NCBI RefSeq assembly: GCF_040802235.1
Contig: NC_133163.1
Location: 66,568,001-66,632,000, forward strand
Direction of reading: 5' to 3'
Source: Manis javanica
Lineage: Eukaryota > Chordata > Mammalia > Pholidota > Manidae
DNA length: 64,000 nt
Under the pieces are notes generated by a model. That model saw nothing but the letters and a program-made list of their open reading frames with translations, made no database searches and had not been told where the DNA came from. The position numbers and the translations under genes are program-made. Shown here one piece after another: positions 45,063 through 58,352 of this stretch. Position 1 is the stretch's first letter, and each line of letters opens with the position of its first letter.

Positions 45063-48000
45063 ATGAATCTAAAACCTGCAATGCCAATAAGTACATACCT
45101 ATCGATAATCACCCTAAATGTAAATGGACTGAATGCACCAACCAAAAGACATAGAGTCACTGAATGGATAAAAAAACAAGACCTATCTATTTGCTGCCTA
45201 CAAGAGACTCACTTCAATCCCAAAGACATACACAGACTAAAAGTGAGGGGATGGAAAAAGATATTTCATGCAACTAATAGAAAAAAGGAGGAATTGTAGT
45301 ACTTGTATCAGACAAAATATACTTCAAAACAAAGAAAGTCACAAGAGACAAAAAAGGACATTATGTAATGATAAAGGGGTCAATCCAACAAGAAGATATA
45401 ACCATTATAAATATCTATGCTCCCAACATAGGAGCACCTACATATGTGAAACAAATACTCACAGAATTAAAAGGGGAAATAGAATGCAATGCATTCATTC
45501 TAAGAGACTTCAACACTCCATTCACTCTGAAGGACAGATCAACCAGACAGAAAATAAGTAAGGATACAGAGGCACTGAACAACACATTAGAAAAGATGGA
45601 CCTAACAGACATCTACAGAACTCTACACCCAAAAGCAGCAGAATACACATTCTTCTCAAGTGCACATGGAACATTTTCAAGAATAGATCATATACTAGGC
45701 CACAAAAAGAGCCTCAGTAAATTCAAAAAGATTGAAATTGTACCAACCAGTTTCTCAGACCACAAGGGTATGAAACTAGAAATAAATTATGCAAAGAAAA
45801 TGAAAAACCCCACAAACACATGGAGGCTTCACAACATGCTCCTAAATAACCAATGGATCAATGACCAAATAAAAACAGAGACCAAACTATGTTTGGAGAC
45901 AAATGACAACAATAATTCAACACCGAAAAATCTGTGGGATGCAGCCAAGGCTGTGCTAAGAGGGAAGTATATTGCAATACAAGCCTACCTCATGAAAGAA
46001 GAACAATCTCATAGAAGCACTCTAAACTCACAATTAACGAAACTAGAAAAAGAAGAACAAATGAGGCCCAAAGTCAGTACAAGGAGGGACATAATAAAGA
46101 TTAGAGCAGAAATTTTAAAAATTCAGAAGAACAAAACAATAGAAAGAATCAATGAAACCAAGAGCTGGTTCTTTGAGAAAATATATGAAAATAGATAACC
46201 CCCCAGCCAGATTTATCAAGAAAAAAAGAGAGTTTACACACATAAACAGAATCAGAAATGAAAAAGGAAAAATCACTATGGACACCACAGAATACAAAGA
46301 ATTATGAGAGAATACTTGAAAAATTATATGGTAACAAACTGGATAACCTAGAAGAAATGGACAACTTTCTAGAAAACTACAGCCGTCCAAGGCTGACCCA
46401 TGGAGAAACAGAAAATCTGCACAGACCAATTACCAGCAATGAAATTGAACTGGTAATCAAAAATCTACCTAAGAACAAAACACCTTGATCAGTTGGCTTG
46501 ACCGCTGAATTTTATCAAACATTTAGTGAAGACATAATACTCATTCTTCTTAAAGTTTTCCAAAAAATAGAAGAAGAAGGAATACTTCCAAACTCATTCT
46601 ATGAGGCCAGCATCACTCTAACACCAAAACCAGGCAAAGATACCACAAAAGAAGAAAATTACAGACCAATATCCCTGATGAACATAGATGCAAAAATACT
46701 CAACAAAATATTAGCAAACCGAATTAAAAAATACATCAAAAAGATCAGCCATCATGATTAAGTAGGATTTATTCCAGGGATGCAAGGATGGTGGAACATT
46801 AAAAAATCTATCAATATCATCCACCACATCAACAAAAAGGACAAAAACCAGATGATCATTTCCATAGATGCTGAAAAAGCATTTGGCAAAATTCAACATC
46901 CATTCATGATAAAAACTCTCAACAAAATGGGTATAGAGGGCAAGTACCTCAACATAATAAAGGCCATATATGACAAACCCACAGCCAACATCGTATTTAG
47001 CAGCAAGAAGCTGAAAGCTTTTCCTTTAAGATCAGCGACAAGAGAAGGATGCCCACTTTCTCCACGTCTATTCAACATAGTACTGGAGGACCTAGCCAAT
47101 GCAATCAGACAACACAAAGAAATAAAAGGCATCCAGATAAGCAAGGAAGAAGTTAAACTGTCCCTGTTTGCAGATGACATGGTATTGTACATTAAAAAAC
47201 CCTACAGAATCCACTCCAAAACTACTAGATCTAATATCTTAATTCAGCAAAGTTACAGGATACAAAATTAATGCACAGAAATCTGTTGCATTCCTATACA
47301 CTAACAATGAACTAGCATAGAGAGAAATCAGGAAAACAATTCCATTCACAATTGCATCAAAAAGAATAAAATACCTAGGAATAAACCTAACCAAGGAAGT
47401 GAAAGACCTATACCCTGAAAACTGTAAGGCACTCTTAAGAGAATTAAAGAGGACACTAATAAATGGAAATTCATCCCGTGCTCTTAGCTAGGAAGAATTA
47501 ATATTGTCAAAATGGCCATCCTGCCTAAAGCAATCTACAGATTCAGTGCAATCCCTATCAAAATACCAACAGCATTCTTCAATGAACTAGAGAAAATCGT
47601 TCTAAAATTCATATGGAACCACAAAACACCTCGAATAGCCAATGCAATTCTGAGAAGTAAGAATAAAACTGGGGACATTAAACTCCCCAACTTCAAGCTC
47701 TACTACAAAGCCACAGTAATCAAGCCAATTTGGTACTGGCACAAGAACAGACCCATAGACCAATAGAACAGCCTAGAGAGCTCTGATATAAACCCAACCA
47801 TATATGGTCAATTAATATATGATAAAGGAGCCATGGATATACAGTGGGGGAATGACAGCCTCTTCAACAGCTGGTGTTGGGAAAACTGGACAGCTACATG
47901 CAAGAGAATGAAACTGGATTATTGTTTAACCCTATACACAAAAGTAAACTTGAAATGGATTAAAGACTTGAATGTAAGTCATGAAACCATAAAACTCTTA

Positions 48001-48886
48001 GAAGACAACATAGGCAAACATCTCCTGAATATAAACATGAACAACTTCTTCCTGAACGCATGTCCTCAAGCAAGGGGAACAAAAGCAAAAATGAATTCAT
48101 GGGACTACATCAAACTAAAAAGTTTCTGTATGGCAAAGGACACCATCAACAGAACAAAAAAGGCATCCTACAGTATGGGAGAATATATTTGTAAATGACA
48201 TATCTGAGAAGGGGTTAACATCCAAAATATATAAACAACTTACACACTTCAACACCCAAAAAGCAAATAACCCAATTAACACATGGTCAGAGGATATGAA
48301 GAGACAGTTCCCCAAAGAAGAAATTCAGATGGCCAACAGACACGTGAAAAGATGCTCCACATCACTAATCATCAGGGAAATGCAAATTAAAACCACAATG
48401 AGATATCACCTCACACCAGTAAGAATGGCCAGCATCAAAAAGACTAAGAAAACAAATGCTGGCGAGGATGCAGAGGAAGGGGAACGTTGCTTGGAATGTA
48501 AGCTGTTTCAACCATTGTGGAAAGCAATATGGAGGTTCCTCAAAAAACTAAAAATAGAAATACCATTTGGCCCAGGAATCCCACTTCTTGGAATTTAACC
48601 AAAGAATACAACTTCTCAGATTCAAAGAGACATATGCACCCCTATGTTTATCACAGCACTTTTTACAATAGCCAAGATATGGAAGCAACCTATGTGTCCA
48701 TCAGTAGCTGAATGGATAAAGAAGAGGTGGTACATTTACACAATGGAATACTATTCAGCCATAAGAAAGAAACAAATCCAACCATTTGCAACAACATGGA
48801 TGGAGCTGGAGGACATTATGCTCAGTGAAATAATCCAGGTGGAGAAAGACAAATGCCAAATGATTTCCCTCATTTGTGGAGTATAA
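45063..48886 (+). pseudogene. L1 ORF2 remnant with several frameshifts and stops
   Basis: It starts MNLKPAMPISTYLSIITLNV, parallel to the young ORF2. The frame shifts near 45295 and resumes at about 45368. Further breaks lie near 46196, 46486, 46760 (a TAA in the QVGF region), 47205, 47766, 48170 and 48598. The endonuclease part carries ILRDFN where the active form has IVGDFN, so the catalytic region is also altered. The [10 protein letters not shown] box (about 47170) survives. It ends MISLICGV at 48886. Confidence 0.9.
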
Positions 48887-49236
48887 CAAAGAAGCAAAAC
48901 AAAGAAGGAACAAAATAGCAGCAGACTCGGGGACTATAGGTTACCAAAGGGGAGGGGTGTGGGAGGGTGAGTGGGGAGCAAGGGAGAAGGGGATTGAGGG
49001 GTATTATGTTTAGTACACATGGTATGGGGGATCACGGGGAGAACAGTGTAGCACAGAGAAGGCACATAGTGGATCTGTGGCATCTTGCTGCACTGATGGA
49101 CAGGGACTGCACTGGGGTATGGGTGGGGACTTGATAATATGGGTAAATGTAGTAACCATATTGTTTTTTCATGTGAAACCTTCATAAGAGTGTATATCCA
49201 TCATCCCTTAATAAAAATTTTTTCAAGTCTCTAATC

Positions 49237-51480
49237 TCAATATTCAAATAAAATTATTTCATTTTTATTTATTCCTTTGTACTGTTTATCCATAACCACA
49301 CAAATATTTTAACAAAGTTCATTTATGAAATGATTTTATATATTGCTTTATTAAATCTTAACATTTTATCATAAATATTTTAAGAAAAATATTTTTAAAT
49401 TTTAGTCTTAGGGAGTGTAAGGAAGAGGAAGTAAGCAAAAAGAGAAAGTGTGTAAGTCAATAAAATATTATTATGATGAGCAAGTATGGTCTATAAATGG
49501 ATTTGTGCTCTGGTCCTTGAATGCCTGTAGGTTGACAAATTGAGTTCAAGAGTATATAATTCTATTCCATATTATTAACATTATTCTTCTTTTTCCATGA
49601 TCTACAACTCGGGCTCCACTGATTATTTTAACTGAATTATATGGTTTATTTAATTTCTAGCGATTATTCCTACTGGTCAGTTAAATATTTGCATCTAGAT
49701 AAGGTTCTCTCTTCTTAAGTTTGTAGCTAAACAAGGAGCTTGACATATAAACTAATTTTTATTAGAATTTACTTCAGGAATGATGTGTCCCAAGAAGCTA
49801 ATAGGTCTAAATTTGTAAATACAACTGTTAAGAGTTTTCATAAGTATTCTTTATGATGTTGTATATAGTTTTTCATCACATATGATAATTCGGTAAGAAT
49901 GTTCTTTATCAACAAGGTAGAGTTTTGTCCTTTTACTGGGTAAGTTCGATTTCTTGAGCTATACAAATAATGTTAGATTATGAATTTTACAACAAATTAT
50001 GTAGATGTGAATATTACCATAATACCTCATGTGATTATTATTTCAATGTATTTAATTTTTAAGTGGATGATCATCCATCATCAGTTTTTGCATTCAAATG
50101 TCTCCATTTGGTGAATGAGGGTTCGGTGGGATGCCTTATATGCTTCTTGTAAAGGATGAAACATGCCTAAATTAAAGGACTAAATTATTCTCTCAAATAA
50201 CCTCTCTGTAAGTAAACAGTTTACTTCCCTAAAGAGCTTGCAGCCGAAGCTGAGGGTGTGTGTAATATTAGTAACACAGCCCTCTTCCTGAGTCCTAGCT
50301 CTGGCTTGACCTATCCCATTTCTTGGGTTTTGGGTCTTGTTTCAAACTGAGCTGCTAATGTCATTACATTTTGCTTCTTCACCTTGACAGATTGACTTTG
50401 TGATTCATTTGGCATATCATGGTGCTTCCTGTGGTTCCCATCAGGAACTTTCTGGCAGGGAAAAATTGACAAGCTGACGACCAAGGACTCTTTTCTAAAT
50501 TCCTCTCAGCCCCACTAGTATTGATTCCCCACAGACACCTTTCTGGGGTTGGCTCCAGATCCCTTCATCCAGAGCCTTCCCCCTGGCTGCTGCAGGTTTA
50601 TTGCTGCCTGGTTTTCCTCCTTTCTACGGAAACCTTCCTTTCCTGCTGCTCACTCCTCCAGGGTTATAACCTCCCTGTCTTTCAAGGCAAAAACAGATTA
50701 AAGGAATAAGAATAGAGCTCCAGGATTTTCTCTTCCACTCCAGGTTACAGCATCACTGACTTTCAAAAGTCTCTTTCCTTGTCTTTCTCATGACAACCAG
50801 AGGAATGATTCTAACAATGAGATTTTTAAAGCCGGATATGAAGGAAAAGGGGATCATAGCAAACTACAGAATTATTTTAGGTCCTCTTCACTCCTTGTCA
50901 ATTATACCTACCTACAGGCAGGAGACAGCAAGTTTCCACCTCCCCTCAGGTCCATGTGACTGAGCGCTAGCAATGTCATAAGCAGGAACTGATGTATATA
51001 AGGCCAGTTGTAATGAAATTACTATGAATCCAAAGTTGATGTGAAATATGCATATGACTTTGCTTAGACATTGATGAAGAGTTGGAAGAAAATCAAATAA
51101 ATGAAAATAATTGTCATGTGGAGGCTGTAGGATTATGTTTTTGTGTATTTAATTTTTAAAAAATTATTTTCAAGTTGATGTTAATAATAATATTTTTTAA
51201 ATATATATGACTACATACCTATAAAGGAACCATTTTTTAAGTCATTGTTAGTTTAACATATTTTATTCAGTTTTGAATATATGTGGTGCTGTGATAATAT
51301 GGAAAAAATATCAAACAAGTATTCAGAAAGTCTGGTTTTAAAATCTTATTTCTGGAATCTTGTTCCAAACATGGACAAATCATTTAGCTATTCTGGGCTC
51401 TGGTTTCTATTTCTTCCAAATAATCGCTACCCTATTTACTTTGAAGGGATTTTTGTAAGAATAACAATAGAATATTTGAA
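49237..51480. other. Intergenic AT-rich DNA
   Basis: No gene, RNA or named repeat is visible. The stretch at 50260-50760 is less AT-rich but has no exon-like structure. Confidence 0.45.
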
Positions 51481-51600
51481 TTTTCTAAATCGGAGATCTT
51501 AGAGACCTTTAACCATGACTCACTTTTTTGCCAGAGGAGGAAACTGAGGCCCAAAGAGGTTACATGGCTTTCCTGTAGGACATATGACAGCAATGTCGGA
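51481..51600 (-). repeat. MIR-type SINE fragment
   Basis: ccagaggaggaaactgaggc followed by ccaaagaggttacatggctt is the complement of the conserved MIR-family core. The fragment is short and the subtype is not assigned. Confidence 0.5.
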
Positions 51601-53015
51601 ACAAACCATGAAGTATATGCACATGTGAAATACTGTATTTCTTAATCTGATCTGACAATAAGGAATTGGAAGGGACCTTAGGTGTCCTAGTCAAGTATGA
51701 ACGGATCTGTAATCATTTCCTGTGTAAAGATTATCAAATTCATAGTTGTGGATCTGCCTTTGTACAGTATTCCTGCTTAGAAGAAGCAGCCCCAAGTGCT
51801 TATTTTGAGGTTAGATGGCCTACTATTGCTCACTTGCCATCAGGGATCAAGATCTATGCTATCCTGTAAGTACTTATCTGAATATTGATAGTGATAGTTT
51901 GCCTGCTGAAGAATATCCTATCCATTGCCAAAAATTGTTACTGGAAATTTAGTGCTAAAAGTTGTCACAGAGTGCAGCAAGCTTAGCAGTACATTGATGT
52001 GCAATGCTTAATAACCCGAAAAGTAGAAAGCTGCATCACAAAGGGCCAGCAGATCTTTTGTTTGAGTGGGATATCTGTGTCATTTCAGGCCTCACATCAC
52101 AGTGAGACTGACAGTTGTGCCCAACACGAGTTTTGTGACATGAGCCGACCACACATAGGCTCCAGTCTCAATGGTTTCATCAGCATTGAACAAACTGACA
52201 TGACTGGAGTGTATCACTAACAACAAACTTCCAGAGCTGCATTTCCCAGTCTGTTCCTGGGAACATAAGTTCTAAAAGATATTACTATGCATTCTTCTAA
52301 GAAAAAATGTTATATTCCATTGCCAAATAAGCTTGGGAAGCATTGCATGAAATGTAGCTTACTAATACACGTAATGACTCTCTAAGAGATGACTTATATT
52401 AATACACAGTGTTTCTCAAATTTATTTAAGAATTTCCTTTTAAAGGGACACTTATTAACATCTTGAGTATAACTAGCATCAGGACCCTAGGGTTCCATGG
52501 GTACACTATAGGGTCCCATTGCTGGGGTAATACTCTTCTACCATCATTGAATTGTGTAACCTCTAAAGTAGAAGCAATCTTTAAGGTAATCTATCATTTT
52601 CAGTTTCCCGAATGTTTGCTGGTAGGAAACTGGAGTCATTGTATCAAAGGTGTTTGGACAATAAATTAAAGCAGGATATCACATCAGCAGTCAAATGAGT
52701 AACTACTGGTTTGCTTCATAATTTTTACATGCAATATTACATACCAACAGTTCTACATCTAAGAATGCCTCACTTATTGTGAGGAAATTACTCCTTTATA
52801 GAAAGCCAAGAAGATACTGTAAAATGAATTATAGTGATGAATATAAAATAAATAGAAAGTATATAAAATTCTCCATTCATTTAACAAATATATGAAGAGT
52901 GCCTTCTGTGTGCCATACAGTGACACCAACTGAGTTGACAAGCTGGAGTAAGTTGGGAGTAGAGAGAGAAGATAAGTGCCACTATATTTGACAACAGATA
53001 ACATGCTAGTTATTT
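51601..53015. other. Intergenic DNA
   Basis: No gene recognised. At about 52390-52590 the phrases cagtgtttctcaaatttatt and agggttccatgggtacac suggest a degraded hAT-type element, but no clean inverted repeats were found. Confidence 0.4.
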
Positions 53016-53190
53016 CTATAGTATCTTGAAACTTCAGCACATCTCAGAGGGATTCTCACTTTAAAGTGAGGAGACTGAGCTTCATAGATACGAAGCGGTT
53101 TCCTCTAGGTCATGCCTACAAAATGGTGGAATTAGGATTTGAACACGAGTCACCTGATTCTAAAGCTCTGTTCTTTACACTATTAATACA
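53016..53190 (-). repeat. MIR SINE
   Basis: The order aaagtgaggagactgagctt, ggtggaattaggatttgaac, acctgattctaaagctctgt is the complement of MIR from core to 5' end. Confidence 0.75.
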
Positions 53191-53734
53191 GCTTCCTCTT
53201 TATTGTGACTCATAATCTCAAGTTGAGATTGAATAAAGCATACTGATAGTTGAAAAGTAGAATACATTTCCATTTAGTTAAAACTAAACTAGTTGTTTTC
53301 TCAGAGTTCTGTCCTTGTTTTTTCTCTTTCATTGTATTAGCTGTCAGTTCCCTATGGAAAAGTTCTGAATTTAGATCTCTAGTTCTGACCTCTCTTCTAA
53401 GTTGTGGTCTCACCTTTCTCCTTGGAGGCTCCACTTTCACCTCAAATGTGACACATTTGCACTTAAACTTATTTTTTACCCCTCCAAACAAACTCCTCCT
53501 TTTAAATTAATTATTTTGGTTACTTAGGCTCAAAGTTTGGAGCTATCTTTGAATCCTCTGTACAACTAGTGGTTGGACTCAATGACACACAATATCCCTT
53601 CCAGCTCTAAAATTCTAGTGATGTTATTCTTGTACCACATAGTCAAAATGAATTACTTTTTCTGATGTGGGACCATTTAAATGATTTTTTCAGAGTTTTT
53701 TCCATATCTAATAGAGGTTAGATGGCCTACTATC
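53191..53734. other. Intergenic DNA
   Basis: No gene seen. The overlapping ORFs at 53210-53510 lie on opposite strands and match nothing I know. Confidence 0.4.
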
Positions 53735-53885
53735 CTTTCTTATGCATTCAAAGCCCATTTTAGATATCATCTCTTTCTTAAAGCTCTTCATGAACCTCCC
53801 AACTGGACTTCGTAATAATTGCTCTTTCCTTCAAGATCTGTAATACTTTTGTACCTTTCTCAGGGTACTTTACACTATCTTATAC
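53735..53885 (+). repeat. L2 fragment
   Basis: tagatatcatctctttctta then aaagctcttcatgaacctcc resembles the L2 phrase 'caccttctccgtgaggccttccctgacc'. It is old and diverged. Confidence 0.5.
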
Positions 53886-53912
53886 ATATACACTGGACAT
53901 CATAATAATTGA

Positions 53913-55095
<1,183 letters not shown>

Positions 55096-55575
55096 CCACC
55101 TGATAGGATGCAATGAGAAGAACACTGTAACATATCTGTGAGAGTCCTGTTAAAGACACCTACCCTGAAACTAATGGTGAGTAAGCATCAGACCGATGCA
55201 AAGTGAAGGCCATTTCTATAAGCGGACAGAAAGTGTCAAAAGTGTCAAGGAAAGACTGAGGAAGTGTTTCAGATCGACGATCCATGGCAAGTAAAATCAA
55301 TGCTTGATTCTGAACTGAATCCTTTTACCATAAGGGACATATTTGGGACAATTGGCAAGACATATTATCACGTAAATATTTTGATTTTGGTAGTTACATT
55401 GTAAGTCGGTTGTAGAGGATGCCTATTAGGACATAAACTAAAGCGCTGAGGTACAATATGGCATCCTGTGAGCAACTTAAACCTCAAACTGTTCAGGACA
55501 AAAAATGTTCTTTGTATTATACTTGCAACATTTTTGCAAGTTTAAGACTGTTTCAAAATAAAAATTGAAAAATTA
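55096..55575 (+). mobile_element. Old L1M 3' UTR fragment
   Basis: The order ggaaagactgaggaagtgtt, cgatccatggcaagtaaaat, gcttgattctgaactgaatc, gacatatttgggacaattgg is the standard old L1M 3' UTR, ending ttcaaaataaaaattgaaaa. It is related to the fragment at 7195-7745. Confidence 0.65.
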
Positions 55576-55589
55576 CATCAAAACGCTGA

Positions 55590-55765
55590 GTATACTGGAA
55601 AAACGTACTTGAATTGGAGCCAAAAGGCCGTTAGTCCCAATTCCACAAGTGACTCAGTGTGACCCTGAGCAAGTAGCTTTATGTCGGACCCCAGAGTCTC
55701 GGGCTGTTACATGAGGGGGAAGAACAACAAGGCTCTCTAGGGTTCCTTCCATGTCTAATATCTCC
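55590..55765 (+). repeat. MIR-type SINE
   Basis: ctcagtgtgaccctgagcaa followed by gtagctttatgtcgg and ctgttacatgagg is a diverged plus-strand MIR core, ending in ctctctagggttccttcc. Confidence 0.55.
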
Positions 55766-55914
55766 ACCCACAGCACTCCCTGCCTGAATTTCTCCAGGCT
55801 CCAGGTGTGTCTTAGCCTTCAGATGCCCCAACGCCGGCCCCATGGACTCTGGCTGGCTATAAACAGATAAAAATAGTTGTAGCCAAAATCTCCGGTCTGC
55901 AAAGCCATAAGCCG

Positions 55915-56765
55915 AACTTGAACTGGGCGGCGGGCTCGCCATCAGTCTTTCGGCGGCGGAACAGTCACGCCTGCCAGAGTGTGCGCTCGATGGCTCGGCG
56001 GCCGGCTGGCGGGGCCTCGGGTCGGCGGCGCGGCGCCGGGCGCGCTCCTAACCGCCGCCCCCGGCGCGCTCGCGGCTCCGAGCTTTCCGGCTCCGCCCCG
56101 CGCGCGCCCCGCCCGCTCCACAGCCTCGCAGTCGCCGTCGCCGGCCGGTTCTGACGGTACCCCGCTGCGCGGCGGAGCAGGTAACGTGGCGGTGCTGGGA
56201 CGGTGCCGAACTGTGGGGACCCCAGAGAGAGAGAAGGGTGTCACTGGCGTGGAGGCGGCCCCGGCGCGAGGGGGCGGTGCCCGAGCTGCCCGCCTGCCTC
56301 GGGGGAACGGCGCACTGGGGCCTGCACCCTCAGTGGAGCGGCTTGGGGGGCCCGGGGTGGTCGCGGCAGCGAAGTGGTGGAGGATGCAGGGACCTCGGGT
56401 GCGGGAAGGAGACTAGGGGTTTGGTGTCGTGGCCGTAGGGGCCGGAGCCCGCCCAGGAGGGGCTGAACTGGGACGCGGAGGCGACCGAATAGCCAGCGCT
56501 ACCTGTCCTCTCCTTGGGCTCTGGGAAAGTCTGGTTTGACCTGAGCACAACAGGTAGGCGTGGACCCTGCCCGCCGGCGGGAGTCCGGGATTCCTTGCGT
56601 GCGGGGAAGGTCGGCAGGTCGGAGTCCGCCTGTCCCGCGCGGCTCCCGGAACCCGCCCTGGCGGCGCCCGCCGCGCCCGTGGGAGCCTGCAGCGGGGTCC
56701 CCACCCCGCCTTCGGGCGAGACACTCCCCGCGCCCGCGCGCAGCCCTCCGGTAGGTTTCCAGAAG
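55915..56765 (+). promoter_or_regulatory. HEATR5A: CpG island, likely HEATR5A promoter and 5' exon
   Basis: A strongly CpG-rich block with no TATA box. A good splice donor, GGAGCAG|gtaacg, lies at 56180/56181, and a second candidate, CAACAG|gtaggc, at 56553/56554, both on the plus strand. In human, HEATR5A lies next to DTD2, on the same strand and about 25 kb downstream, with its 5' end facing the DTD2 3' end. Here the spacing is 28 kb. HEATR5A encodes a large HEAT-repeat protein. The first exon would be non-coding. Assignment rests on synteny and the island, not on coding sequence. The ORFs inside the island are GC-rich chance frames. Confidence 0.55.
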
Positions 56766-58147
56766 GCAGCAGGGAGCACAGTGAATACTCTGCAAGAACT
56801 ATTTCCAGTTCTTGCAAGGAAAGAAAGCCTTTGCTAGTGGGGTATGGTAGCCTTTGCTTACTGTGAGGAAACATTTCTTCTTACCCTAGTCTCAGCCAGC
56901 ACAACGTCATTTCAAGAGGGTAGAAGTCTTTAGAAACTTTATAAACGCTTTAGAAACTTTGTAAAAGCGTACTGATCACAGTAATGTATACGTATAGCAA
57001 TGTAAGAGGATTTTCCTTAACTGTCAGGTCAGATAACAGTAGTCAAATGATTTGAGGTTCTTAATTAAAAGTTATAATTGCACATGGTTTCTATGTGCAT
57101 TCATTTATTCAACAAATATTCAGCACCTTTTATGTGCAGGCTGGGTTCCTTAAGGAATTTAGAGCCTAGAGGAAACGTTAAAAGGAGAGGGAAAGAGGGG
57201 TCCACGAGCACAGTTCAGATCTTTCAGGGAAAATATCTCTGGTGAGATTATTTAAATTATAAGGAAAGCAGAAGTGTCCTTAGAGGTGAGCGTTAAATGG
57301 ATGGGGAAAGAGTTGTTCCTGTTTGGTTTTCCAAACGTTATAGAAAGTTTATCTTTGAGTAATTTTAGATGAGATTTGAAGCCGGGATTTTAATACCATA
57401 AGCTTTTTCTTTTTTTAATAAAACGGGCAAGCAGGAAGGGTTTATAACATAAGAGTAGTGATAGTTGGAAAAAGTACTGGAGGTTGGAGTCTTGGAATGC
57501 ATTTGTTTTCTCTAGATAGCTAGAGTACTGGAAAAGACCTGACGGGAACTGAATTTTAGCTGAAGCTCCTCCACAACTATTACAGATCTTAGGTCACTTT
57601 TCTCTTTATCATTGTATCTGGCTTTAGTGGCAGAAAATACCATAATCCATAGTACCTTAAAACTTTTCAAAATTACACAAATAATGAGTTTGTTCTCTAA
57701 GGAAAAAATGTAAGTACTTTTCGTCTTTAAGCAATGCACCTATCTTCCTTCCTTCTAGCTTTATTTCTAAAAGGGAATTGAAGCAGTTAATAACCTTTGA
57801 GTCTTTCTTAATTATCTTTTGAATAAAATACATGATTAAACTCTGGATTTGTTTGACCCCTCATTCTAAAATTCTTTTATTCCAAATCCTTGTCAGTTTA
57901 TTGACATCTGCATTAAAAAAAAACTTTGAGTCTTTTTCATAGTATATGTAATTGATCAGTTTGAACAATCCTTTAGTGGAACCATAGTCCTCTTAAGATT
58001 TTTGAAGGAGACTGCAGAAACTGTTATTAAACTTCATTTAAGAAATGAGTTAACTGAAACCTAAGGAATTTAATAAAGACTGGTTTATATCATTTAGTTG
58101 AATCCCTTGTCTAGCTGTAGTGTTAAATTCCTTGGATTAGAGTGAGA

Positions 58148-58352
58148 GTCAGCAAATGACAATCTGGGGCAAATCTAGTCTGCTGCCAGTTATTGCAGAT
58201 AAAGTTTTACTGGGGCACAATCACACTTGTTTATGTATTATGACTGTTTATTGTTAGTATTTGTGATAGATTGTGTGGTCCTCAAAGCCTAAAAGCATTT
58301 ACTCTTCTGGTCCTTTACAGAATAAATTTGCTGACTGTGGACTAGAACTCTG
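58148..58352 (-). repeat. hAT-Charlie nonautonomous element (MER58-like)
   Basis: Terminal inverted repeats are visible: gtcagcaaatgacaatctgg on the left and aatttgctgactgtgg on the right. The interior has aagttttactggggcacaat and cctaaaagcatttactcttc followed by ctggtcctttacagaataaa, well-known phrases of this hAT group. Orientation is tentative. Confidence 0.7.

Larger units (their letters stand above)
43325..49224 (+). mobile_element. Full-length but inactivated L1
   Basis: It starts agattaaagatggcggcatg and has a short 5' UTR without monomers, ORF1 from 44032, ORF2 from 45063 and a 3' UTR ending aataaaaatttttt. Flanks aagtctgtaatc (43313-43324) and aagtctctaatc (49225-49236) agree at 11 of 12 positions as a target-site duplication. 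At 5.9 kb it is complete in layout, but both ORFs are broken by stops and frameshifts. Confidence 0.9.

Noticed and set aside
55918-56874. Overlapping ORFs of 60-153 codons on both strands in the CpG island
   Set aside because: GC-rich DNA has few stop codons. Frames overlap on both strands, and arginine/proline/glycine-rich products without a family fit chance.
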